DNA of 64,000 bases, from positions 5,001-69,000 of the forward strand of contig NC_090157.1 in NCBI RefSeq assembly GCF_017916325.1. The letters are read 5' to 3'. The stretch comes from Leishmania martiniquensis. Its lineage: Eukaryota; Euglenozoa; Kinetoplastea; Trypanosomatida; Trypanosomatidae. Below are positions 30,784-40,881 of the stretch, piece by piece; positions within the stretch are counted from its first letter, which is position 1; each line of letters begins with the position of its first letter. The position numbers and the translations under genes were made by a program. The notes under the pieces are model-generated. The model was not told the DNA's origin and searched no databases. It worked only from the letters and a program-made list of their open reading frames with translations.

Positions 30784-33145
30784 GCACTCCAGTTGTTCAC
30801 CAACACGAAAAAAGGAGGTGGGAAACGAAAAAGCGAAGCGGAGAGGACAGCAGAGCGATACGCGAGAAATGCGTGCCGGACAGGGAGACGGACCGATTTC
30901 ACACCCCTCTCACAGATGGACGCACAAATAGCCTTCTCTGTACGCTCACGATACCTCAGCTTCGGATCGGCATTCTTTTTTTTCCTTCTACTCCAACCGT
31001 CTTCACCTCCGCATCGCGCGCATTTCATCGTCCGCTTTTCCATCTACCCTGCCGGCCACGCACACGCGCAGAGATGAGACCCGAAAAAGACGAAGACAAC
31101 GAGGAACGTATGACTGTAAAGCGCGGAAAGACACCACTCGACCGGCGAGCGAATACTTTCTGCTACCTCCACGACAACCGAAAGAGAGGGGGAGGGAAGA
31201 CGAATGAGCCGATGAGCTCTTTCTGACCTCCTAGCAGGTTCTCGAGGGATGCAGAGAAAGAGGTGCCAAATCTCGCAAGGCATGGGAAACGCACTTCTGT
31301 ACTTTGCGCTTGCGGAGTAGCTGATGGTCTTTTCGATAGTCTCTGTGAAGATACAATGCCCAGCCCACCCTTCTCTATCATGCCTCTCAGTGGCTGGCAA
31401 GATCGCGGCTATTGTCGAGGCAGGACGGATTTGAACGGACAACGTAACGAAAGGTACTTAATGCCCTCTCGAGTGAGGAGAGAGAGCCGCTCGCATGACC
31501 ACAAACACACACACACACATACACACGTCGTCACATCACCGCGGGGGGTGGGGGTGAGCTCAAGAAAAGAAAAAAAAACAGCTCAGGCCTCTGTAAGGCG
31601 GCAAAACATTTTGTTTTGCGAATGAAAAAGAGACGGAAACGAGTCATAAAGCTCTGTGACTGAGGAGCGCGCGTGTGTGTGTGTGTAAGTGGGTACGTGG
31701 GGAACCACATTAAGTGGGGAAGCCATGAAGAAGGTATATACATTTTTGTAAGCGCGAGCACCTTCCCAAAAAGTGAAGCACAAACAAACACAAACAAGCA
31801 GAGAAAAAAATGAAATGGGCTCTTCAGACAACACCCCGGCGAAACGAAGGCTTAAAAAAAACGTTTCACCACTGGGGCGAAGATGATGGCACTCACAGAT
31901 GGCGAGAAAGGGGGATAAAAGGGAGGCAAAGGGGGGAGACGTACACCATACTCCTTCAGCACGCCTGTAATGGTAGATGTGCAGAGAAAACGGAGCCGTC
32001 TACCAGCGACAACGGGCCCCATCGCTTCCGATATCCAGCCCGGCAGAAACCGAGGCCCCCAATACGTGCGCCTCTTTCGGAGAAACAAGCGTAGCGGCGG
32101 GCAGTTCCGGGAATACGTGAACCTTAGCAGGGTGCTTTCTCCTTCGCCTGCACCTCTTTCTGGCGCGCTGGTGCTCCCTCAACTTGTCTACCGCCGCCAG
32201 CTTCTCCCTCCCTTATGTGAGAGATGAAAGGAGGAGCGATGATGAGAAAGGGATGTAGCGCAGCGGGCATCATGTCAGACTGCACATGCTAGGCCGTGCG
32301 CTAGTTTGCCTGCGTGTAGGCGCGCACAAGTTTGCCAAAGAAAGAGAGGAAGAGAGGCTACAATGGAGAGAAGTTCTTTCTGCTACTCTGAGGACCCTGC
32401 TGGCGCTTCCTCCTTGTCGAGTGACGAAGCATGAGGCTGCGACGTCGAACCACACAGATGCGGAGGAAAAAGAGAGGGAGATGACGTGGAAGTGTAAACA
32501 CCAACCAAAAGCGCAGTTTGCCAAAGAGAGCGAGAGAGAGAGTCCGCACGATAAAATAAAAAAAATGAAGTCAGAAGAAAAAGGGACGACTCTGGGCGTT
32601 CAATGGCGGTTCACACACGCGCAGAGACGCGAAAAAAAAAAGGAACCGAGCAGTACCACAGGGCCACTCTCATATACAAATAATAATAAAGCAGCAACAG
32701 GGAAAAACGCAGGGAACACACGAACTGAACGCAAGCAAAAAATTCAAAGCAGCAGCGGGAACCAAAGAGCCCCGGGAGAAGTGTTTTCCTTTTGGCTTGT
32801 GCACCGGATGGCGTTGACGTCTTGACAACACGCACACACTCACCAAGTAGAGAGAGAGAGAGACGAGGCGCGTACCTTGAGGACTGCCAAGAGCTGCTCA
32901 TCGAAACGGAAAAAAGGCGAGACAATTATGTCGAGGGGGCGAGACGCGGGCGTGGTAGGCCAGAGAAGTGACAAGGAGAGAAGAAGAGGGAGTACGAAGG
33001 CCTCGTTTTCAGACGGTATCTCCACACGGACACGCACAGCGGGGCTGAGGCACGTTCACAGATTCATGTGAAGAGGGCTTTCAGCCACCCTTTTTCCCCG
33101 TTTCCCCTCTTTCCTTCCACACTGGCGCCTATGCGCAGAGTCCCC

Positions 33146-33163
33146 CATTCGACCTGTCGAATG
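33146..33163. repeat. hairpin, 7-bp perfect stem with 4-nt loop
   Basis: CATTCGA (33146-33152), loop CCTG, TCGAATG (33157-33163). It sits just before a duplicated 12-nt word (33179-33202). Confidence 0.45.
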
Positions 33164-33178
33164 ATAAGGGCGAAAAAT

Positions 33179-33202
33179 ACCGACAAAAACACCGACAAAA
33201 AC
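33179..33202 (+). repeat. two tandem copies of a 12-nt word
   Basis: ACCGACAAAAAC occurs exactly twice head to tail (33179-33190, 33191-33202). A third partial copy precedes it. It is non-coding. Confidence 0.5.
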
Positions 33203-36200
33203 GCACACACACAAAAAAGAGTCTACGTGTTTTGTGGTTGTAAGTGGCGAGGTTGCCTCGACGGTGCCGCGAAGGACACAGTCTTACACGAATGTGCCGG
33301 CATTTGCGCCTCACTTCTCATGCGTGCATCCTCGTATAATGCCGGGCATTGATGAGTGCCGAGAACACAAACGGGAAAGGGGAGGACGGAGGGGAGGGGG
33401 GAGGGCTGAGAGAAAGAGTCATGGAGGGATGGATGGCGTGACAGGAACCAGCAATGATGAGTAGTAGCTGCGCAGATACACAGAAATAATACAGAAAGTG
33501 AAGAACGATGAAAACAGTTGGAGGAGAAGCGGGGCGCGTGCGACGCCCGCACAGTGAGAGAGCGCGCGAAAAGGGAAAAGAATCTACAAACCCGCACACA
33601 TTGGGTGGCAGCACACGCTCTACACCCTGTTGCGCTAACGTTCCGTTTAGTTCGTACCGGCGCGATCTCCATGGGGGCCTCAGTCAAGTTTTTTTTAGTC
33701 TCTGCTCTATGGCGGGTGTGTTGCTCGCTGCGGCGAGCTCATCGACGGTGTTGCGCGTCGAGTTCGGGCGAAAAAGTCCCTCGAGCTCAGTCCATCCAGA
33801 CAACCACAACATAAAAAGGTGGGACGTGGAGAAAGACAAGAAGGGGATAGAGAGGCTCAAGAGACATGAATGTTGGCGCGTGAGGGATGTGAGCAATCTT
33901 TTTCGGGTAGAGAAGAGCGTGCAGATAGGCCTCCTCGAGAACCATAGATATGCGCGACAGACTCGCCTTGGGGCCGAAATGAATGACGCAGGTGTGAAGA
34001 AGGAGGGGGGTGGGGTGGAGAATGGAAAAGACGCGTGGGGGGGCACCGTTGAGGGTGAGTCGTGCACCGTCCCTGTTGGCGTGGCGGTTTCTTGGTAGTT
34101 TCCAAACACACAAGTTTTTCTTCTGCTAGTTTTAATGTGTGCTGTGATTCCTCCTCAGTTATGGGGTTGCGGTGATTGTCGTGAAGCGAATGGAGCGACA
34201 CAGTTCAACTGCCATTGTGAATCGCTTCCTCTCTCGTGTGGAGCAGGGTCGGCTACCGCATCTTCACCCTCTCGCTGTTCATTGTTTCTGCGTTCCCGTG
34301 TCTTCCGTATCGAAAGCGGAGAGAGAAGAGAGCAACCAGCCTAGTGGCAGCAGGCAACACGCGCACCGCTGCCTGTTAAACACGCACAAAAAAACGTTGA
34401 TGACCATACGTGAGGTCGAGAGGCACCAAAAAACAAGGGGGAAGAAGGAGGAGCTAGGATAACAGGGGTAGATGCTGTACGAAATAGGCCGGCGTAAGCA
34501 GCCCCAACTACCCCGGCCCTGAAATGAGAAAACGCGAAAACAAAAAGGGATTATGTCTTAGCGAAGACGAGCAGGTGGGTCGAACGTGGACGAAAAAGAG
34601 GAAAAAAAGCGTACCGAAACGATGAAGACAGCACAATGAGCATAACGAAGAACAAAAAAAAAGCTGACAAAAGACCAAAGGCCACCAAATAAGTTGTTCG
34701 ACATGGAGAGACGGAGGGGGAGGCGAAGACACACGCACGCACAAACAACTCACAAGACAGCCACGACATGAAGAGCGCGTGCACCCTTCTCCAATGACAG
34801 ATACGAAGACGTGTTCAACCTCGATATGGAGAGAAAAAGAGGCACGCAGGCACATGCGAAGAAGGGAGGAAGGGGATGAAGGCAAAGTATAAAAGGCAGG
34901 GCAAGGCAAATACGCACGCGCAAGCGGCAGACAGGAGAGCGAGTACAGTGCAAGCCGCTTTTGAAGGCCAAAGGAGATCTGAACATGAGGAAAAAAACGA
35001 GCGTGAACGAAAGCAAATCAACAGAGCCAATGAACAGCAAAAAGAAGAGAAGGGAAAAGAAAGTTCGCTGATGCAGTGCAGACCATCAAACAAAAAGACA
35101 GAGAAGTCATTTTGTGAGTGAAAGGAAAACACACACACACACATGCACAAGACAGGGCAGCTCCTTCATACCTCCGTGCACAGAATAGGGAAATCATGGT
35201 ACCCCCATGCCGTGGCAAAGCAAGTAAGGAAGGGAGAAAAAAACAACGAATATGGACTGACCAACCACGCAGACGAGGACGAGGGAGGGGAAAGGGAGAG
35301 TGCGAAAAGGAAAGCGCTTTTCGTCCCGCCTCTCATACCTTCACTTTCATGCGTGTGCGCCGATCGCTCGTGTAGAGCCACCGGCCCACACGACCTGAGT
35401 GAGTATAAGAGAGGGGTGGTTAAGTCGACGATACCAACAGCCAAAAGAAGCGCAAAAAAAGGAGAGGAAGAGGAGAAACATCAAGAGAAAACAGCAAGCG
35501 AGCAAATCGGCAGCAGGAAGAGTGACCCTTGAGTCGAAGAGCACAAAGTGAGCGGAAGGGGAAAAAAAGAAAGCCTTAGTAGCAGTCTTGTAGGCGCGCA
35601 CAGTGATGCATCCGCACACGAATTTAAGGGTCACTAGAAGAAAAAAGAAGGTCGAGGGGGGGCAGCGCACCAGCATGTCACGCAGAAAAGCACGTCGCAT
35701 GTATGGAACAATGACGTCGAGGCAGAGGTGAGCACGCCCACACTATCGAAGTGGAATAACTACATACATACATATATATAAAGGCAAGTGAAAGTAATAC
35801 ACACACACACTTACACAAACGCACAGGTAAAATAAAACGAGATTCGATGTCATCTGCACTGACTGAATTCTGAGTACACTGAGAGAGACGAGCCCATGAC
35901 AGAAGCAACAGCGACGGAAAAAATGTGTGAAGCCGAAAAAGTGGAGGAGGCACATTCACACATACATATGTATATATATAATATGGTATTAAAAAACGTC
36001 TCGTGATCTTTCTGTCTCTGTACGTGTGTGCATGTGTAAGATATGGGAGGGGAAGGGAGGTCGGCCTGAGGGGCACTCTCTGCATAAGTGAGCGCAAAAA
36101 GAGTAAAGGGGTCCAGAGAAAGCATACGAGCAGACACACGCACACGCATACACAAAAGTAGTTGATGGGAACACAGGAAAAGGAACAACGCGTACCCAGG

Positions 36201-36859
36201 CAAAAGATGGCGGTGTTTGGTTTGTCCGGGCAGAACTTTACCAGGGAAAAAACGGAGAGTGGGTGAGGGAGGGGGAGAGGGCTCAGAGCAGACATGAGAG
36301 AGGCCAGGTGCTGTTTGTACGTCTAGAGACAGCCGAAGAGAGAGATGCGCTCGAGAGAGCAGCAGCATCCCCACAGCCCAAGAAGATCGTAGAGATGCTA
36401 CAAAGATAGCGAGACAGGGAGGGGAAGAAAACACCTGCGGCAGGATTGCTCGTGCACTCTTCTGCTGCTGTGCGTCCACACACGCACTCATACACCTCTC
36501 TCTCTATATATCAATAGATATACCGACACACTTTGCAGAGTGTCTCATGTGCAAGGGAGATGGGGGACTGGGAAGGGCTGCCAACAGCGGCTTTCGAAGT
36601 CACACATATGCGCATGCGCATCCCTTCGAGCCGAGCCCTCTTTCTTTTCGCTCGCGGAATGACTGAGTGGGCGGTAAGTGATGAAGTGAAATTACCGATG
36701 CCGTCCTCCCAGACACACGCGAAGGCTAAAAGCAGACCTCTCTTCGTGCCTCTCTCACAGACGTATGCGCAATGAGCAATGCCCTTCCGGTCACCGTGTC
36801 CGCGCTGTTTTGTGCGTCTTCCGCGGGTGTGGGATGACAGAGTCTGCGCCCACCACCGC

Positions 36860-36900
36860 GTCTTTGAGAAAAGACGGAGGCCAGCCTCAGTGTGCTGGCC
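36860..36900. repeat. two adjacent hairpins just downstream of the 243-aa gene
   Basis: The first is GTCTTT/AAAGAC (36860-36865, 36870-36875) with loop GAGA. The second is GGCCAGC/GCTGGCC (36879-36885, 36894-36900) with an 8-nt loop. Both stems are perfect. They lie 80-120 nt past the stop codon of the 243-aa gene, so they would be in its 3' UTR. Confidence 0.45.
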
Positions 36901-36981
36901 TGCATCATCGTCTCTCGCCTCCGCACGGACGCAGAGGACAGAGGCACACATAAAGCGTGAGTTTTTTTCTCCCGACATCGC

Positions 36982-37713
36982 TTAGGAAGGGGCCACGAGG
37001 AGTTGTGGGAGAAAGAGGGAATTGGTGCCAAGCTGCTCCTGCATGCGCGTGAGACCTTCCAGAGCGCTCTGCTGCGACACGGAGCGGAGTTGCATCACAT
37101 ACGTCGAGTACGCAAAGCTTAGCAGACCCACAGCGATGATGTTCTGCGGCACGCCATCGGCACCCAAGGCCTGCACCGTGTAGCGGCGGAGCGGAAGCGA
37201 GATCTGTGGGCCCGTAAACCAAACACCAAGAGACGAAGTGTTCTCCAAAGCGTTGCGGCTAAGCTCCATTCTGAAAGGCATACCGGCGTCTGATCGAAAG
37301 AACCCCTTCGCCTGCTCGATGAAGGCTACCCAGGTGTGGCGCATGAAATGCAGCACCGGCAGCGGATAGCCAGCCTGGATGCCTTTCTCAAGGTCGCGCT
37401 TCGCTGCGCTGTTCAACAGCATGATGATGCTCAAGCGGCGATCCGCCTCGGAGATGGTGCTCACCTTCTCATGCTTGGCTATGAAGGCCGTCAGCTCCGC
37501 CTGCCTGTGTAGATCGACCGCCGCCTTCTGCAGTGCGATATCATCTCGCGTATGCGACAGCTTCACCGGCGCTGATGTAGGCAAAGAGGCAGCACGGCTG
37601 GCGTATGAAACAGTGAAGCGACTGTGGGTGATGTCAGCCCGAACCTCTTGCGGCTTGACGTACGCGTTCACCATCGGCGTGCTGGCTTGCGCGATCGACA
37701 TAGCGGCGCACAT
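36982..37713 (-). CDS. hypothetical protein, 243 aa
   Basis: I do not recognise the family. The predicted product has an Ala/Ser-rich N-terminus, a helical, charged middle (about residues 50-130, with DRRLSIIMLLNSAAKRDLEKG) and a mixed C-terminal half (HFMRHTWVAFIEQAKGFFRS, GVWFTGPQISLPLRRYTVQ) ending in a helical segment. No transmembrane helix is certain. ATG 37713 is the first in-frame ATG. However, no AG occurs in about 60 nt of leader before it, and the first AGs after the pyrimidine-rich tract fall inside the frame, just upstream of ATG 37674. The mature mRNA might therefore begin there and give a 230-aa product. Coding composition is clear across the frame and contrasts with the gene-poor DNA on both sides. 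Function unknown. Confidence 0.78.
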   Translation of the reverse strand: MCAAMSIAQASTPMVNAYVKPQEVRADITHSRFTVSYASRAASLPTSAPVKLSHTRDDIALQKAAVDLHRQAELTAFIAKHEKVSTISEADRRLSIIMLLNSAAKRDLEKGIQAGYPLPVLHFMRHTWVAFIEQAKGFFRSDAGMPFRMELSRNALENTSSLGVWFTGPQISLPLRRYTVQALGADGVPQNIIAVGLLSFAYSTYVMQLRSVSQQSALEGLTRMQEQLGTNSLFLPQLLVAPS

Positions 37714-40700
37714 GGGTAGGGCAGGTGGCCGAATCAACGCGTAGAGAAGATCACACGCGGGACGATGACGACAAACAAACACAAACACACACACACACAC
37801 CGTGGACAAGGCGGGCGGGGAAAAGGGTGTTGAAAGGAGTTCGCGTACAACACAAAAACAAACGAATATGCACGAGAGTTAGCCGAGGAAGAGAAGAGCG
37901 CGAGGAAGTCAAAGAAGGGAAAGTGGGGAGGGGGAAGGACGCAAAAACAAATCCGATGGCACAGAGTACAGAGGTGGAGGGGGAGAGAGAGGGAGAGGGA
38001 GGTGGATGCGGCGAATACAATCAACGAGAGGAGGAGGAGGGGGGGGACGGTGCCGAAACACAAGTGTCCTCGCTCGCTAGACGCCGGAAGAAAAGAGGAG
38101 GAATGAAGCTGCGGACGCTCGTGAGCGCAGTAGAGGAGCGACGAGAGCGAACGCGAGAAGGTGAAGCGCGAAAGAAGCGGAAAGAAAGATGGGTGTTGGC
38201 GGCGGGTTGGTCACTGTACTTCACACCCCAGAACAACCGCGCAGAAATGCAGAGTGGAGGAAGTGCGTGCTGCCGATTCGCCCCCTTTCGTGTGAGCGTG
38301 TGCTTAGGTGGCGACCGCTCTTGTGCACAAAATGATGGATAGATCGTTGCACAGCGAGCGAGAGGAACAGGGAGCGAGAGAGGCGACACGTTTGAGGAGA
38401 AGCTGAATCACTGCGCAGGTGTGGGCAGCATGAGCGACTTCAGAAACATACACACCCACGAGGCTTCAGTCCCTCTTCTGTGAGCTAATGAACACGGAGA
38501 AAAGCTGAGGGAGGAGAGGGAGGGAGGGCCAATGAAGAGAAAACGGAAGGGCAGTGAAGTTCTGAGTTAATGTAAACAACGCGCACACGGGAAACAGAAA
38601 AAAAAGAGTGCAGAGGGGAGTGAGAGGTGACGGGGGATCGAGAATAAGGAAGGGAAGAGGGTGCTTTGAGGGGGTGACTCCGAGACACACTGGCAGAAGA
38701 AAAAAGAGAACCCGCCCACGCGCCGAGGAAGACACAAGCGCGACTACAGGCCTTAACGTGCAACAAGACAGGAGGGGGGATTTGAGAGAAGGGAAAAAAG
38801 AGGTTTGGCGCTGTGATACCAACTGAGTGAGGGACACAGGTGGAAGATCACTTTGACGAGAGCAACAACCGCAGAGAACGCAAAGAAACGAAAAGAAGAT
38901 GCCGATAAGGTGTCGCTCGCAGACGCGAACACCCACACCCACAAACGCTTCAGCTGTCTCGACAAACGCCGAGCAAAATAGGCAGAAGAGAAATGAACCG
39001 AGAAGAAGAAAGATGAAGGGCTCTTCTCCTCTCTTTGGTTAGAAGCCGGTGTGTGTGCGTGTGCGTGAGGGAGGAGAGGGGGAGTGACTTTTATAGCACG
39101 ACAATCTGTCGAGAGCGAGAGAGTGAGGGAGACGAAGAAATAGAGTAAAGCAACAGCCAAACAAATGGAGCGGAACAGATCCCCCCCCAACACACAAACA
39201 CACACAAAATTTAAAAAAAGATATATATATATATATATATATAATCGATGTAGCACCAGCACTGAACGGGATGATGAGGGTATGGCGGCAGAGGAAAGGG
39301 TGCTGATAACAATACTGAAAAGAAGCGAAAAATAATAGTCTGAGAAAAAAAAACAAATGTTGAAATCCAACACTCAGAGAGCAATCGTTCGCTCCGAAGA
39401 CGCAGCACAGGCCCGAAGAAGGCGAGGACGAGACACTAAACCACTGGTGGCACGCACAAAAAAAAACCACGAACGCGTAAAAAGGCAACAGTGAAAAGGA
39501 ATGGTGAAGGCGAGAGTGAAATCGCGCACGCGTTTACAGACGAAAGTCACTATCGCGCAGGCGAAAAGAGAAAAAAAACGCACCAATGCGGCGTGCGCCG
39601 GGGGAGGGGTAGGGAAGATGAGAAATGATTTTGGTATGAACGACAGACGAATCGAGTGACACAAACGGCCACACACACAAACACACAAACACGCAAAGCA
39701 AAACTAAAAAAAAATGGCCTCAGAAACGAGAGAGAACGGCAATGAAAAAGGGGGGAGAGGGGGAAGGGAAAGAAAGACGACACGAAGCCACAAAGTGAAG
39801 AGGTTTATAACGCTGTGGTAAATGGGATGTGCGATGTTGAATGAACGCGAGGAACGTATTGAAGGTGAGGGGGAGTCAGAGAAATGAGAGGAGAACAGAG
39901 GAAAGGGAGAGAGAGAGGGGGGACGAACGGAAGAAAAAATGCGGAAGAGGGCTGATAGCTGTCGTGAAGCGGATGGGTTGTATAGATGCGTGAGTGATGC
40001 GCAAACGTACGTGTGCAAGTGTGAGTGTGTGCGCAAGGGGGTTGGCAGAGTGAAGAGGCGAAACAGAGGAAGAGGAGGTAGAGACAAGCGTGCGGCGGCG
40101 AGAGAAAAAAAATACCCCATTACCGCGCTCAAGAGAGTCGTCTGGAGTCTGCCGCACCGCGGGTACAGCATGGGCGCGGGGCTGACGGGCGCCCCCTCCC
40201 GCTCTGAACGCTCAAAACAAGAGCTGCGTGCGCATGCAGTGATGGGAGAGACGCAAGCGAGTTGCGCGTGTCTGTTGACGACTGGGCAGATGACCCCGAA
40301 TTCAGAGATTCCCCTGATGTGCCGCCGGTAACCTCTTGATGTGCTGTTTCGTCACGCGCGATTTGTCTAACCCCAGTCAGCTGCTGTAGCAGCCATCGCT
40401 GCACCATTCCAGCGGCTTCTCATGTGTGGCATTGCCCTTCTCGTCAGTCGGTCAGGAGGCGTGAGTCCGGCACGCGTTCACACAGTCGCCAGAGAGAAAG
40501 AAGCCGCACACCATCCCTGCGTATAGGTCGAAAATGCTGCAGCGGCTTTCCCCACACACGGAGGTGCTGCCGCATCGGTGTGAAACAGTAAGCGAGCGAG
40601 CGAAAGAAACGCCATTGGATACACGTCAGGTAAATGGGCGAAAGGAAAGGGACGGCGATCGCACAACCATCGGCAGCCTCTAACGTCCTCACCTGCCTGC

Positions 40701-40881
40701 GCGTTATTCATTATGTTCGTTTTTAATGCATCAAGCCCGATGAGGGAGAGACAAGGGGCCCGGTAGGCTCGCAGCCGATGCAGGCAAAAGCTGCCACGAA
40801 AAAAAAACACAGTCACGTTTCTTCCCCTCAGCCTTTCCTCATATCACCAACACGACAAGGACGACCATCTTTGTTTGCCCA
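37714..40881. other. 3.2 kb spacer between GMP synthase and the 243-aa gene
   Basis: This is purine-rich on the plus strand, with a pure AT repeat at 39221-39243, CA-type repeats near 37783-37800 and several A runs. A minus-strand frame at 40129-40407 (92 aa, starting with ATG) has mixed composition but no recognised domain; I do not call it a gene. The part near 40130-40440 is GC-richer than the rest. Confidence 0.55.
39221..39243. repeat. (AT)n microsatellite
   Basis: Uninterrupted AT dinucleotides, about 11.5 units, preceded by an A-rich segment. It is non-coding. Confidence 0.9.

Larger units (their letters stand above)
25197..36981. other. 11.8 kb gene desert between the 243-aa gene and CGM1
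   Basis: No convincing coding region occurs in either direction over almost 12 kb. The longest frames (for example minus 29688-30305 and minus 26681-27268) are Leu/Ser/Phe/Pro-rich products of pyrimidine-rich sequence with no domain. Plus-strand frames are their Lys/Arg/Glu-rich mirror images. The plus strand is strongly purine-rich nearly throughout, with A runs, GA and CA microsatellites and several strong hairpins (listed separately). I searched by eye for tRNA B-boxes, box C/D motifs in series, 5S, 7SL and spliced-leader RNA and found none. It should include the 3' UTR of the 243-aa gene and the CGM1 leader; the rest is unexplained. Retroposon-like GC-rich islands are not obvious here. 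Confidence 0.65.

Noticed and set aside
31380..31480. Possible tRNA gene on the minus strand (GTTCAAATCC-like B-box)
   Set aside because: The T-arm stem does not pair and no matching acceptor half is found about 70 nt upstream.
33146..33202. Small CRISPR-like array near 33.15-33.2 kb (hairpin plus repeated 12-mer)
   Set aside because: The 12-mer is a head-to-tail duplicate without spacers, and the host is a eukaryote; it is simple repeat sequence.
36982..37809. Longer 275-aa form of the hypothetical gene
   Set aside because: The extra 32 residues start at a non-ATG codon and come from a GT-rich leader region (Val/Cys/Phe repeats).
40129..40407. Minus-strand 92-aa frame as a small gene
   Set aside because: It has an ATG and mixed composition, but no domain, no clear splice acceptor and a low-complexity Ser/Arg-rich end. 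Conservation data would be needed.
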